A DNA stretch of 64,000 nt from Planctomycetota bacterium (GTDB lineage Bacteria; Planctomycetota; Phycisphaerae; Phycisphaerales; UBA1924). The notes beneath the pieces are model-generated. The model saw nothing but the letters and a program-made list of their open reading frames with translations, had not been told where the DNA came from and searched no databases. A program made the translations under genes and the position numbers. How positions within the stretch are numbered: position 1 is the stretch's first letter; each line of letters opens with the position of its first letter. The stretch is taken from the NCBI GenBank assembly GCA_030950285.1, contig JAUZRR010000033.1, positions 1 through 64,000 of the forward strand, given 5' to 3'. Below are positions 42,486 to 52,178 of the stretch, piece after piece.

Positions 42486-45400
42486 TCACGCCAACCGTGA
42501 TGCGAGCCACTCGACCGGATGCAGCGCACGCTCGCCCGTGCCGTCGGCGATCTGGTGCCGACAGGACGTGCCCGCGGCGAGAACAACCGATCCCTCGCCA
42601 CGTTCCCGCACCGCCCGCACCGCGGGCAGTAGCGTCATTTCTCCGATCCGCATCGACAGGTCGTAGCGTTTTGCCGCGTACCCGAATGCGCCGGCCATGC
42701 CGCAACAGCCCGAGTCGAGCACGCGCAGCCCATCGCCCGCGACCCTTTGCAAGACCCCCGTGTGCGCATCGTTGCCCCAGAGCGCTTTGGCGTGGCAGTG
42801 CCCGTGGTAGAGCATCTCGCGCTTTTTGTCTTGTTTTTCCAGGTCTTCACGCCACTCCGGCGTTTGCGGGTGCGCCTGCCACCCCGATTCCAGGAACGCC
42901 TCGACGCTTGTGGTCTTTGCTGCGATTGCGCGCACGTCGGCCGCGGGTGTCGATGAGCGCAGGTCCAACCAGTCGTCGCAGATCGCCGACTGGCACGAGG
43001 GCTCGGCGACCACGATCGCTTGCACCCGCTCGTCCCGCACCCATGGCATCAGCCGCTCGACCGTGTGCGGCATCGAGCGTGATGCCTCACCGAGCAACCC
43101 GAGCGAGATCATCGACCGCCCGCAACACCCGGCGTCGGCGAGCCCCACGCTGTACCCGAATGCTCGCAGCAGCCGCACCGCCGCCATCCCGATGCCCGGC
43201 TCGTTGTACATCGTAAAGCAGTCGCCGAAGAGGACAACCGCCGGCGCTCCCTCGGGCAAGTCCGTCGGCTGCCGCGCGACGTGGCGATCGACCCGGCGCG
43301 CGAGCGAACGCTCGAACGCGGGCAGGTTCCGTCTTGTGTCGATCCCCAGCAGCCGCAGCGCGAGGGCCTTGCCCATCGGCGAACGCGCCATCGCGTTGGC
43401 AACACCCGGCATGAGCGAACCGAGCCGATTCAGCGTGCGCACGTTGCCCATCAGACGTGCGCCCAGCGGCGCGCCGCCTCTTGCTGCATAGCTCTGCGCG
43501 GTGTACTCGGCCTTGAGCTTTGCAACGTCCACGTTGCTCGGGCACTCGGCTTTGCACGCCTTGCAACTGAGGCAGAGATCGAGCGTGTCGAGGGTGTCGG
43601 GGTCGTTCCAGTTGGGTGGCGCGAGCACTGGGCTGTGCCCAGTGGCACCCGGGTGTTGCCCTCGTCGTTTCGGCGAAATGTCCAGCTGCCCGGTAATCGC
43701 CAGCCGCAGCGCGTTGCCCCGGCCGCGGGTTGAGTGCCGCTCGTCGAGCGTGGCCTGATAAGACGGGCACATCGTCCCGCCGCGGCGCTTTCGGCAGACG
43801 CCCGCGCCGTTGCACATCTCGACCGCACCGCCGAACCCATGCGAGTCCGCGAACGCGAAATGCGTCCATATCTTTGGCACCCCGCGTTCCCTGTCCTCGG
43901 GGATGAGCCTTGTTTTCTCGCTGATTGACTCGATCCGCCGGGGCAAAGGCTCGCCCTCCAGCGGCGCAACGATGTTGCCGGGGTTCATCAATCCGTGCGG
44001 GTCAAAGAGCGACTTGACCTCGCGCATCGCGCCGATCAGTTCCGGGCCGTAGAACCGCTCGAGCAACGGCGACCGCAGTTTCCCGTCGCCGTGCTCGCCG
44101 GACATCACGCCGCCGAGCTCTTTGGCAAGATCCGCGACCTCGACCGCGATCGCGTGCATGACCTTGCGATCGCGCGGCGAGTGCGGATCAATCAACGGCC
44201 GCACATGCAGCACGCCTACTGACGCGTGGGCATAGAACGCCGCTTCGGTCCCGTGCCGCCGCACGATCTTGCGGAACCTTCGGACAAACTCGCCAAGCCG
44301 CTCGACCGGGACCGCGTTGTCCTCGACAAACGTGATCGGCTTGCGTTCGCCCGCGATGCCGTGCAACAACGGCTCGCCCGCTTTGCGCAGCGCCCACGCC
44401 CGCTGCATCGAGTGCGCGTCGGTGTGGACTGACATGCCGGAGGACCGAACAACACCCCGCAGCGCCTCGAACCGTTCGGCCAGCTCCGCACCATCCCGCT
44501 CGGCGAAGTACTCGACATACAGCACCGCCCGCACCTCGCCCCTCGGCAAGCCGGGCAGGAGCGCGACGTCGCGGCGATACTCACGGTTGGCCCGCGCCAG
44601 CCCGATCACCATGTCGTCGAGCAGCTCGACCGCGCTGGGCTGGGTTTCGAGGATCGCGGGCACCGCGTCGATCGCGGCATCGACACTCTCGAACGCGACC
44701 ACCGCCAGGCCCCGCGCCGTCGGAAGGCGGTGCAGCTTCAACTCGGCACCGAGCGTGAAGGCCAGCGTGCCTTCGCTGCCGCAGAGGAGCGGCGTGAGGT
44801 CGAGCCCCTCTGCCGGGACGCCCGCGTCGAGCTGAGCGAGGATCATGTCCAGGGCATAGCCGGCGTTACGGCGGAGGGTCCTGGGAAATCGCTCGCGGAT
44901 GAGGCGTTCGTGGCGGCGGACGATGTCGGCAACGGCGAGGCTGAGGTGTCGCGGGCTGGAAAGCCCGCCCCCCTGTGCGCGCAGCGAGTTGGAAAGCCCG
45001 CCCTCCCCATGCGCAGCAGATGAGCGGGCCGAGACATCGCCGAAGCGCACCCGCGAGCCATCCGCGAGACACACCTCGATCCCGTGAAGGTTCTCGCTTG
45101 TCCTGCCGTAGCGGATCGACCGCGCCCCGGCCGCGTTGTTGCCGATGCACCCGCCGATGCAGGCGTGCCGACTCGTCGCGGGGTCGGGCGCAAAGAACCA
45201 GCCGGTCGGCGCGAGTTCGGCGTTGAGGTCGTCGATGGTGACGCCCGGCTCGACGACACACCGGCCTCGCTCGGCGTCGATACTCCGCACCGCGCAGCAA
45301 TGCCGCGACGTGTCGATCACCACCGCCCGGTTGGTGCACTGCCCCGCGAGGCTCGTCCCCCCGCCGCGGGGCAGGATCGGCACCCCCCGCTCGGCGCACA

Positions 45401-45650
45401 CCGCGACCGCGCTCGCTGCGTCGTCGATCGTCTCGGGGATCACCACGCCCAGCGGCTCGACCTGATACATCGAGGCATCCGTCGCGTAGAGCATCCGATC
45501 ATGCCGGCCGAAACGGATATCACCCCGCACCCGGCTGCGCAGCGCGGCTTCCAACCCGGCAGGCGTGCCCACCGCATCGGGTGCGCCGCCCGCGCCGGTT
45601 CGCTGGTCGAGCACCGGAAGCGAGACTTTGTTGGCGTCTCGAGTCACCAT
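42486..45650 (-). CDS. FAD-linked oxidase fused to an Fe-S/CCG domain (GlcD-GlpC type dehydrogenase)
   Basis: 1054 aa from ATG 45650 (GTG 45680 would add ten residues). An FAD-binding PCMH domain (VPILPRGGGTSLAGQCTNRAVVIDTSRH; FFAPDPATSRHACIGGCIGNNAAGARSIRYG), a FAD-oxidase C-terminal domain (VMSGEHGDGKLRSPLLERFYGPELIGAMREVKSLFDPHGLMNPGNI), then two 4Fe-4S motifs (CNGAGVCRKRRGGTMCPSYQ; CLSCKACKAECPSNVDV) and two CCG domains (ADAGCCGRSM; DSGCCGMAGAFGY). This is the layout of long D-lactate or 2-hydroxyacid dehydrogenases. Two inserts come from dispersed repeats: GEGGLSNSLRAQGGGLSSP and PGATGHSPVLAPP. The enzyme probably feeds electrons to the membrane; exact substrate unknown. Confidence 0.9.
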   Translation of the reverse strand: MVTRDANKVSLPVLDQRTGAGGAPDAVGTPAGLEAALRSRVRGDIRFGRHDRMLYATDASMYQVEPLGVVIPETIDDAASAVAVCAERGVPILPRGGGTSLAGQCTNRAVVIDTSRHCCAVRSIDAERGRCVVEPGVTIDDLNAELAPTGWFFAPDPATSRHACIGGCIGNNAAGARSIRYGRTSENLHGIEVCLADGSRVRFGDVSARSSAAHGEGGLSNSLRAQGGGLSSPRHLSLAVADIVRRHERLIRERFPRTLRRNAGYALDMILAQLDAGVPAEGLDLTPLLCGSEGTLAFTLGAELKLHRLPTARGLAVVAFESVDAAIDAVPAILETQPSAVELLDDMVIGLARANREYRRDVALLPGLPRGEVRAVLYVEYFAERDGAELAERFEALRGVVRSSGMSVHTDAHSMQRAWALRKAGEPLLHGIAGERKPITFVEDNAVPVERLGEFVRRFRKIVRRHGTEAAFYAHASVGVLHVRPLIDPHSPRDRKVMHAIAVEVADLAKELGGVMSGEHGDGKLRSPLLERFYGPELIGAMREVKSLFDPHGLMNPGNIVAPLEGEPLPRRIESISEKTRLIPEDRERGVPKIWTHFAFADSHGFGGAVEMCNGAGVCRKRRGGTMCPSYQATLDERHSTRGRGNALRLAITGQLDISPKRRGQHPGATGHSPVLAPPNWNDPDTLDTLDLCLSCKACKAECPSNVDVAKLKAEYTAQSYAARGGAPLGARLMGNVRTLNRLGSLMPGVANAMARSPMGKALALRLLGIDTRRNLPAFERSLARRVDRHVARQPTDLPEGAPAVVLFGDCFTMYNEPGIGMAAVRLLRAFGYSVGLADAGCCGRSMISLGLLGEASRSMPHTVERLMPWVRDERVQAIVVAEPSCQSAICDDWLDLRSSTPAADVRAIAAKTTSVEAFLESGWQAHPQTPEWREDLEKQDKKREMLYHGHCHAKALWGNDAHTGVLQRVAGDGLRVLDSGCCGMAGAFGYAAKRYDLSMRIGEMTLLPAVRAVRERGEGSVVLAAGTSCRHQIADGTGERALHPVEWLASRLA
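43623..43650 (-). repeat. CACTGGGC palindrome inside the dehydrogenase gene
   Basis: CACTGGGC-TGT-GCCCAGTG followed by GCACCC, in frame between the two ferredoxin motifs (encodes GATGHSPVL). A related element, with a GCGA loop, is at 53512-53543. Confidence 0.7.
44951..45005. repeat. GCGGGCTGGAAAGCCCGC repeat pair inside the dehydrogenase gene
   Basis: One palindrome, GCGGGCT-GGAA-AGCCCGC, and one half copy (GTTGGAAAGCCCGCC) lie in frame within the FAD domain. They add GLSNSLRAQGGGLSSP, which reads as an insertion between DVSARSS and the helix AVADIVRRHERL. The loop GGAA again fits GNRA. Confidence 0.7.
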
Positions 45651-45936
45651 CCCGCGTTCGTCTGTGTCCGGTCTGCTCACGTTCGGACTATAAAGCAATC
45701 GCGGGTACTTCGCCTCGCGTGCCACGGCCATCCTGGCTGTGCGATCGCCCCGGATGCCTGCCCGCACGGCTTACAGAGCCGTGGCACACAGCACACCCAT
45801 CCACCATCCCTCCACACACACCGCACGCCACCACGCCCCGCTCTGTCACGGCTGTGTCACAGCCCCTCTCCATCGCGGCACTTTTGGCAAGCCCGCCGGT
45901 CTATCTAACCGAGCTAACACCCAAGGAGTCCACCAC

Positions 45937-48096
45937 ATGCCCCGCACGCAGAACACCACCCCGAGCCGCCAGCCCCGCCACCTCACCACCACCACCGCTC
46001 TGGCCCTCGCGGCCGGGCTGTGCGCCAGCCTCGCGTCGCCAGTTGTCGCGGCTTCCCCCACCATCAACACAGCCGTCAACCCCGCTGCCGACCCGGGCGA
46101 CCTGCCCGTCAGCCGCATCACCCTCTACCGCTCCGGCGTGGGGTCGTTCGTGCGCGAGGGCGTCGTCGAGGGCAACGCCAACGTCCAACTCCGCTTCCGC
46201 ACCGACCAGATCAACGACATTCTCAAGTCGATGATCGTGCTCGACCTCGACGGCGGACGGGTCGAGGGCGCGACCTACGGCTCAAAGGAACCCCTCAGCC
46301 GCCGCCTTGCCAGCTTCGCGGTGGATATCTCCGACAACCCCAGCCGCGCCGAGCTGCTCGGCCGCCTTCGTGGCGCTCGCGTCTCGATCCGCACCTCCGA
46401 AGGCACGCACGAAGGCTCGGTCCTCGGCGTCGAACAGCAGAATGTCGTCTATCCAGAAGGGCAGGAGCAACGCCGCTCTACCGTCAGCCTGGTCACCGCC
46501 GAGGGCATCTGGTCGGCCGACGTTGACAACATCCTCAGCTTCCGCATCCTCGATGAAGAACTCGCAGCCGAACTGAACAAGGCGCTGGTCGCGCTGGCCG
46601 AGCACCGGGCCGACAACGTGAAGACGCTCGACCTCAACTTCCAGGGCACCGGCTCGCGCGACGTGATGGTCGGCTATGTCCACGAGACGCCCGTGTGGAA
46701 GACCAGCTACCGGCTGGTGATGCCCGAAGAGGCCGGCGATCGGCTCCTGCTGCAAGGCTGGGCGATCGTCGAGAACACGACCGACGAGGACTGGGAGGGC
46801 GTCAGGCTGTCGCTGGTCGCCGGGCAGCCGGTGAGCTTTACGATGGACCTGTACGAGCCGGTCTACATCACCCGGCCGAATGTCCCGGTCCCGACCGCAA
46901 CCGGGGCGAAGCCGCGGTCGTACAGCGGCGGCGGCAGCCCGTTCAACAACATGCAGAGGGAAGATCGTGAGGAGGGGTTTGCCGATAGCGGGCGTGCTGC
47001 TGCTCCTCGCTCTCGAGCAGAGGCACGTCCTCTCGTAGCCGCAGACTCGTGGGAAACCAGCGCGGGAGCCGCGGAAAAGGCTGTCGCATTCGGTGCAGCA
47101 ATGCGCAACTCCGTCGCCGCCGCGGCCTCCGGCGAATCCGTCGGTGAGGTCTTCCAGTTCACGCTCGATGCCCCCGTCACCGTCGGGCGTCAGCAGTCGG
47201 CGATGCTCCCCATCATCGCCGGCGATATCGAGGGACGCCGCGTCAGCATCTTCAACCAGAGCGACGGCCTGACCCACCCCATGCGCGGCGTCGAGATCAC
47301 CAACGATACCGGCCTCCAGCTCATGCCCGGCCCGATCGCGGTCTACGACGGCGAGGCCTACGCCGGCGACGCACAGATCAACCACGTCTCCCGCAGCGAC
47401 GAACGCCTGCTTGCCTACGCGGTTGATCTCGCGGTCGATGCCCGCGTCGAGCCCGCCAGCACCAGCACCGTGCAGAAGCTCAGCATCGTCCGAGGATTGC
47501 TCCGCCAGCAGATGATCGAAGAAACCCGCGCGACCTACTTCTTCGAGAGCAACGACCAGTTCCGCGACCGCACCATCATCGTCGAACACCCCAGGCTCAT
47601 CGGCTGGGACCTTGTCGACTCGCCCAAACCCGAAGAGATCGCCGGCGAGCTCTACCGCTTCGAGGTCGAACTCGACCCCGGCGCCAAGACCAAGCTCGGC
47701 ATCACCCAACGCCGCACCCGCTACGACCAGGTCGCGCTGCTCAGCTACGACACCAACACACTCCTGCGGTACTCCCGCGACGGGAAGGCGTCCAAGGCGG
47801 TCATCGACGCCTTCCGCGAGGCGCACCGGCTCCAGACCCGCGTCCGCGACGCCGAGCGCACGCTCGCCGAACTCGCGACCGAACGCAACGAGATCGGGAA
47901 GGACCAGAGCCGCATCCGCTCGAACATGGGCTCGATCGACCGCAACAGCGACCTCTACGCCCGCTACATGCAGAAGCTCGCCGAGCAGGAGACCCGGCTC
48001 GAACAGATCGTCGAGTTGATCCAGTCAACCACCGCCGAGCGCGATGCGCGAAGGCAGGAACTCCAGGAATATCTCAACAACCTCAACGTGGAGTGA
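45937..48096 (+). CDS. Exported DUF4139-type protein with C-terminal coiled coil
   Basis: 719 aa from ATG 45937, preceded by CCAAGGAGTCCACC. Signal peptide TTTTALALAAGLCASLASPVVAA. The first part (ITLYRSGVGSFVREGVVEGNANVQLRFRTDQINDILKSMIVLDLDGGRV) and the middle (VMVGYVHETPVWKTSYRLVM...LLLQGWAIVENTTDEDWEGVRLSLVAGQPVSF) match the layout of DUF4139 proteins. A disordered acidic/Ser segment (about 325-385) is followed by a beta-rich second half and a coiled coil (about 630-715, FREAHRLQTRVRDAERTLAELATERNEIGKDQ). Probably periplasmic or surface; molecular role unknown. Confidence 0.78.
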   Translation: MPRTQNTTPSRQPRHLTTTTALALAAGLCASLASPVVAASPTINTAVNPAADPGDLPVSRITLYRSGVGSFVREGVVEGNANVQLRFRTDQINDILKSMIVLDLDGGRVEGATYGSKEPLSRRLASFAVDISDNPSRAELLGRLRGARVSIRTSEGTHEGSVLGVEQQNVVYPEGQEQRRSTVSLVTAEGIWSADVDNILSFRILDEELAAELNKALVALAEHRADNVKTLDLNFQGTGSRDVMVGYVHETPVWKTSYRLVMPEEAGDRLLLQGWAIVENTTDEDWEGVRLSLVAGQPVSFTMDLYEPVYITRPNVPVPTATGAKPRSYSGGGSPFNNMQREDREEGFADSGRAAAPRSRAEARPLVAADSWETSAGAAEKAVAFGAAMRNSVAAAASGESVGEVFQFTLDAPVTVGRQQSAMLPIIAGDIEGRRVSIFNQSDGLTHPMRGVEITNDTGLQLMPGPIAVYDGEAYAGDAQINHVSRSDERLLAYAVDLAVDARVEPASTSTVQKLSIVRGLLRQQMIEETRATYFFESNDQFRDRTIIVEHPRLIGWDLVDSPKPEEIAGELYRFEVELDPGAKTKLGITQRRTRYDQVALLSYDTNTLLRYSRDGKASKAVIDAFREAHRLQTRVRDAERTLAELATERNEIGKDQSRIRSNMGSIDRNSDLYARYMQKLAEQETRLEQIVELIQSTTAERDARRQELQEYLNNLNVE

Positions 48097-48121
48097 TACC
48101 GACCACCCAGCACTCGCGGTT

Positions 48122-48225
48122 TTCCCCTCGCTTGCGCGAGGGGCTCTATGGGGACAAGACATGCCCGTAGAGCCCCTCGCGCAAGCGAGGGGACGGGATA
48201 GAGCCCCTCGCGCAAGCGAGGGGAC
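48122..48225. repeat. Three GAGCC-stem-GCAA palindromes
   Basis: One minus-oriented copy (48122-48148) and two plus-oriented copies (48170-48194 and 48201-48225) fill the 177-base gap between two convergent genes. All have the GAGCCCCTCGC-GCAA-GCGAGGGGA form. Confidence 0.88.
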
Positions 48226-48273
48226 ATCGGTTCGTCGATCAAGCCGGGCACGCGAGAAACACCCGCGTCCGTA

Positions 48274-49266
48274 TCAGTCCCAAAAAAGCGCCACCCGCGG
48301 GTCGTCGACATCGCTGTCGATCGTCACGTTGCCCCACGGCCGCAGGTAGGCGTTGGTCCACCGGCCCGGGCGGTCCTGATCGCCCGCAGCGTTGGCGGTC
48401 GCGTCGTTGTCGTTCTCGTTATAGAACACATTGTCGGCGAACGACGACGTATTCGACCCCGTGCCGAATGACATTTTGAGCCCCACCGGGTCGGGCTGTT
48501 TGGTGAACTCGACCCGCCCGTCGCCGTACGCGAGATGCCCGTTCCATTCGTTGTCGGCACCGTAGAACCGCAGCGTGTTCGAGTTGACGCCGAGTGTCAG
48601 GTGCAGCCTCCAGTTGCCCGGCGTGCCCTGATAGATCGGCCCGCGGTTGCCGGCGACCACGGAGTTGCCCGCAAAGTCGCTGTTCCATGCTGCCGAGCGC
48701 TCGCCGAAGGGGAACGCGGTCGCGTAGCTGGTGTGCCCGACGGCTTCGCCTGATTCGCCCTTCCGCCTCCCGTTGCTGGGCACGCCGGAGAACGAGTCCT
48801 GCTCGCCGGGGAAGCCCGCGAATCCGGGGTCCCAGAGAGCGAGTTCGGGTCGGTTTGCCAGCGACGCCTCGTCCTTTTCGTATTCGGTGTCGCGCACGAT
48901 CAGTTCGTTGGTCTCGGCGGGGCTGATGGCTTGCTGGGCTTCGAGCATGCCGTTGAAGATCAACACCGACAGGATGTTGCCGGTGTTGTCTTTGACGAGC
49001 CCGGGGTTGCTGCCCGAGTCGATCGTGTTGCCCGCAAGGTCGATCGAGCTGGGGCGTGGGAAGTCCCCGTCGTGCTGGCCGGCCCAGACGATCATGCCCT
49101 GCACGATCGAGCGGACGTGCGTCGAGTCCTTGGCTTGCAACGCGTAGCGGCGAGCCGCCCCGAGCGCCGGCACCAAGATCGCGATGAGGATCGCGATGAT
49201 CGCGATCACCACGAGCAGTTCGATGAGTGTGAAACCCCAACGACGCCGCGACTGTCCTAGCAACAT
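48274..49266 (-). CDS. Pseudopilin-like protein, paralogue 1
   Basis: 330 aa from the first ATG. A prepilin-type leader and helix are clear: [38 protein letters not shown], with cleavage expected before F. The C-terminal globular part ([50 protein letters not shown]) belongs to the planctomycete type of secreted pseudopilins whose function is largely unknown. The paralogue sits 160 bp upstream on the same strand with the same WDPGF and D.V.F.K.PDP.G blocks. Confidence 0.85.
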   Translation of the reverse strand: MLLGQSRRRWGFTLIELLVVIAIIAILIAILVPALGAARRYALQAKDSTHVRSIVQGMIVWAGQHDGDFPRPSSIDLAGNTIDSGSNPGLVKDNTGNILSVLIFNGMLEAQQAISPAETNELIVRDTEYEKDEASLANRPELALWDPGFAGFPGEQDSFSGVPSNGRRKGESGEAVGHTSYATAFPFGERSAAWNSDFAGNSVVAGNRGPIYQGTPGNWRLHLTLGVNSNTLRFYGADNEWNGHLAYGDGRVEFTKQPDPVGLKMSFGTGSNTSSFADNVFYNENDNDATANAAGDQDRPGRWTNAYLRPWGNVTIDSDVDDPRVALFWD

Positions 49267-49348
49267 GACGCTTCCCTCCGGCCCCGCTTGCGAGCCCTCG
49301 CTGCCCTCGGTGAGTACTTCTCGAATCTGATACGTCCCAGAATCAAAG

Positions 49349-49378
49349 CGGGTCCGCCGCCGTGAGGCGACGGACCCG
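49349..49378 (-). terminator. Terminator hairpin after pseudopilin paralogue 2
   Basis: CGGGTCCG-(CC)-GCC...GGC-(GA)-CGGACCCG forms a long interrupted stem 49-78 bp after the stop at 49427 on the minus strand, followed by CTTTGATT. Confidence 0.6.
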
Positions 49379-49426
49379 TGCGTGTGCGATGTCCGGGAAT
49401 CTGCTCCCGGCAGATTTCGCGTGGAA

Positions 49427-50425
49427 TCAGTCGTAGAAGACGTCGATGTTGGCGCCCGAGTTGTTGCCCGTGCTGTAGTTCCTCACGAAGAACGAGCGGA
49501 GGTAGGCGTTGGCGTTGTTGGCGTTGCCGGTCAGGTTCTCGCCGTCCTGCTTGGTGCGATCGCTGTCCTTTTCATTGACGAAGAGGTTGTCACGCTGCGA
49601 GCGGCTCTGCGGGGCAAGCATAGAAAACGTGTAGACGATGCCCTCGGGGTCGGGCGACTTCTCAAAGCTGACGTGGCTGTCGTTGTAGCCGATGTTGCCT
49701 TCCCACTTGGTGCGGGTGCCGTGGATGAGGAGGGTGTTGGAGGTAAGGCCGACCTCGGTGTCGTAGGTGTTGTTGTTGCCGCTGTCCTGAATGAGCTGCC
49801 ATGTGCCTGTCTCGGCACCGCCAATCAGCTCGTAGCTCGGGCCACGGTTGCCCAGCGCGGCTTCGGTCGAGGTGAAGGTGTTGGCCCAGCGAGCGCGGCG
49901 CTTGCTGAAGGGCATGGAGTGGGCGTACGAGAAGCCGCCAGCGCCGGGCAGCCCGGTGAAGCGGCTGTCGTCCTCGTCCTCGGGAGTGGCGCGGAAACCG
50001 GGGTCCCAGAGCGCCAGCTTCTTGTCGCTGCCGGCGGCGGCCTGGGGCTCGTCGAACTCGTACTCGTCGTACTCACGGATATCGCCGTTGACCTCGGCGG
50101 GGCTCACGAGCATCTGGGTCGGGAAGAACGCGTTCCAGATGAGCACGGAGATGATGTTGCGGGTGTTGTCCTTCAGCTGGGTCTCACCACCGTCAGCAAC
50201 GGTGTAGTGAGATTTGTCCAGCTTGCCGGGCAGGGGGTAGTTGTCGTCGTTGTTCTGGGCGAACAACGCCATGCCCTGCATCATGCCACGGATCTGGCTG
50301 GAGTCCTTGAGCTGGCGGGCGGTGGCGCGAGCCTTGCCGAGCGCGGGCAGAAGGATGCCGATGAGCAGCGCGATAATCGCGATGACCACCAAGAGTTCGA
50401 TAAGGGTAAATGCACGATTCTTCAT
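49427..50425 (-). CDS. Pseudopilin-like protein, paralogue 2
   Basis: 332 aa from ATG 50425, chosen for ACAGGAGTGCATCAC upstream; the track start at 50434 adds only MHH. Leader [38 protein letters not shown]. The globular part shares the order of motifs with paralogue 1: [70 protein letters not shown] and a final [26 protein letters not shown]. Presumably processed by a type IV prepilin peptidase and exposed in the envelope. Confidence 0.85.
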   Translation of the reverse strand: MKNRAFTLIELLVVIAIIALLIGILLPALGKARATARQLKDSSQIRGMMQGMALFAQNNDDNYPLPGKLDKSHYTVADGGETQLKDNTRNIISVLIWNAFFPTQMLVSPAEVNGDIREYDEYEFDEPQAAAGSDKKLALWDPGFRATPEDEDDSRFTGLPGAGGFSYAHSMPFSKRRARWANTFTSTEAALGNRGPSYELIGGAETGTWQLIQDSGNNNTYDTEVGLTSNTLLIHGTRTKWEGNIGYNDSHVSFEKSPDPEGIVYTFSMLAPQSRSQRDNLFVNEKDSDRTKQDGENLTGNANNANAYLRSFFVRNYSTGNNSGANIDVFYD

Positions 50426-50848
50426 GTGATGCACTCCTGTGCGTTGCGTCCCGTCGGCACACCCCGAGGGAACAGATACAACTCAGACTCTTCACAGGGT
50501 GCCTCAATCACCTCTCGGACACACCGCCCGAGATCGCGGAGACAACCCACCAACGACCATTTCGGCAAACCCCTCAACACGACGAAGGACACGGTGTGGG
50601 TGCCCATGCGGCGAGCGAGAAAGCTGCCCGAGTTGTCGGCAGGCTGTCAATCCCCGGTCGGGACGAGAATGGCGGCCGATGAAATCAGCCGCGAAAAAGG
50701 ACGTTTGGAAACAACGCCGACCGAGACTTGCACACGCCTGCCTTCGCACGTGCGACATGCGATACGCTATCAACTGATATCCGGCTGTCAAGCCCTCTAT
50801 GTTCCCATAGCGCTGCGATGTTCCCGAAGTTCTCAGGAAAACCAAACA
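50426..50848. other. Divergent intergenic region
   Basis: 423 bases between pseudopilin paralogue 2 and ridA, presumably holding both promoters. ORFs listed here (for example 50504-50860 minus) have no motif or ribosome site and I consider them spurious. I see no RNA gene. Confidence 0.4.
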
Positions 50849-51334
50849 ATGACCGATCAAACGTCAGCCGAAAGCCGAGTCAAAGAGCTCGGCATCAAAC
50901 TTCCAGCCCCCCCGACACCAGTCGCAGCCTATGTCCCGGCCCGTCACGTCGGGGGGCTCCTCTTCGTCAGCGGCCAGATCCCCATCGCCGATGGCACCCT
51001 GCTCGCCACCGGGCGCGTCCCCGATCAAGTCGGCGAAGAGCTCGCCCGGGCCTGCGCCCGCCAGTGCGCGCTCAACGGCCTGGCGGTCGTCAAAGCCGCG
51101 CTCGGCTCGCTCGATCGCGTCAAGAGCGTCGTCCGTGTCGGGTGCTTTGTCGCGTCCGAGCCCGGGTTCGGCGGCCAACCCGGGATCGCCAACGCGGCCA
51201 GTGAGTTGCTCGTCGAGGTCTTCGGCGACGTCGGCCGCCACGCCCGGGCGGCGATCGGGGCGGCCTCGCTGCCCTTGAACGTACCGGTGGAGATCGAGTT
51301 CGTCTTTGAGGTTGACGCTGTTGCTGGCGAATAG
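50849..51334 (+). CDS. RidA/YjgF-family protein
   Basis: 161 aa from ATG 50849 (CAGGAAAACC upstream). An N-terminal extension, then the YjgF fold: AAYVPARHVGGLLFVSGQIPIADGTLLATGRVPDQVGEELARACARQCALNGLAVVKAALGSLDRVKSVVRVGCFVASEPGF, ending RAAIGAASLPLNVPVEIEFVFEVD. It is of the longer ~150-aa YjgF-like subgroup rather than the 125-aa RidA; the Arg that binds 2-imino acids in RidA appears replaced by ARAAIGAASLPL, so deaminase activity is uncertain. Confidence 0.9.
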   Translation: MTDQTSAESRVKELGIKLPAPPTPVAAYVPARHVGGLLFVSGQIPIADGTLLATGRVPDQVGEELARACARQCALNGLAVVKAALGSLDRVKSVVRVGCFVASEPGFGGQPGIANAASELLVEVFGDVGRHARAAIGAASLPLNVPVEIEFVFEVDAVAGE

Positions 51335-51364
51335 TGGCTCAAGCACGACCGCTACGCTCTGCGT

Positions 51365-51994
51365 ATGAGTACCGAAGAACCAAAGCCCGGCAAGAAACGT
51401 GCCTCGGGGCCGCCCAACGTGATGGCCGACCTCTTGAGCAAGTCCAAGGTCGCCGACGCCACCCCCTGCCCGAACTGCAAGAGCTACATGACCGGCGAGA
51501 GCGTGATTTGCACGCACTGCGGCTACAACTCGCAAACCGGCAAGAACATCAACACCCGAGTCATCGACGCGCCGAAACAGAAAAAAGTCAAAGCGCAGCG
51601 CGGCTCCTCCTTCAACTTTGACCCGATGCTCACGGTCTGGGCCATGGCGCTCTTCTACGGTGCGATGAGCGTTGGTATCTTTCTGTTGCCCGACCTCTTC
51701 ATAGCACTCGTGCTCATCGTCGCGGTCGCCGGCCTGATCGTCGGCATCACCGTGCTGGTCACGACCTTTCTCGACGGCGATATCTTCTGGGGCATCGTCA
51801 TGCTGATCCCTGTCATCAACATCGCCTCGATCTACTACGTGCTCGTGATCTACCAGCGCCCCGTACTCAGAGCCCACTGGATTCTCGCGGTCGGCGCCAA
51901 CATACTCGTCGCCGTGCTGGCGACGTCGTACGGCCCGGAAGTTGCCGAGACTGCAAAGGCGGTTTCCGCTGTGTTTTTCAGCCACTTGGCGTAG
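51365..51994 (+). CDS. Zinc-ribbon membrane protein
   Basis: 209 aa. A zinc ribbon CPNCKSYMTGESVICTHCGYNSQTGKNI (about 35-62) is followed by a basic linker and about four hydrophobic helices (PMLTVWAMALFYGAMSVGIFLLPDLFIALVLIVAVAGLIVGITVLVTTFL; IVMLIPVINIASIYYVLVI; ILAVGANILVAVLATSY). The same ribbon-plus-membrane design occurs at 40143-41144. Function unknown. It follows ridA by 30 bp. Confidence 0.72.
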   Translation: MSTEEPKPGKKRASGPPNVMADLLSKSKVADATPCPNCKSYMTGESVICTHCGYNSQTGKNINTRVIDAPKQKKVKAQRGSSFNFDPMLTVWAMALFYGAMSVGIFLLPDLFIALVLIVAVAGLIVGITVLVTTFLDGDIFWGIVMLIPVINIASIYYVLVIYQRPVLRAHWILAVGANILVAVLATSYGPEVAETAKAVSAVFFSHLA

Positions 51995-52036
51995 AGCGAT
52001 TGACGTGCTTTGTTTCTCTGGATTTGGATAGTAGTT

Positions 52037-52115
52037 GTCCCCTCGCTCGCGCGAGGGGCTCTGCTTAAGGTGTCGCGCGTACGGAGAAAGGAGTCTCTCG
52101 CGCGAGCGAGGGGAC
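52037..52115. repeat. Inverted pair of GAGCC-stem-GCGA palindromes
   Basis: 52037-52063 (minus orientation) and 52091-52115 (plus orientation, with mismatches GTCTCTCGC versus GCGAGGGGAC). The pair sits between the convergent zinc-ribbon and thrE-like genes, the same placement as at 26353-26431 and 48122-48225. Confidence 0.82.
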
Positions 52116-52178
52116 GTGCGATTTTTCTGAAAGCCAGAAATGACAAGGGGCGTGTCTTCAATACACGTGCAAGACGCC

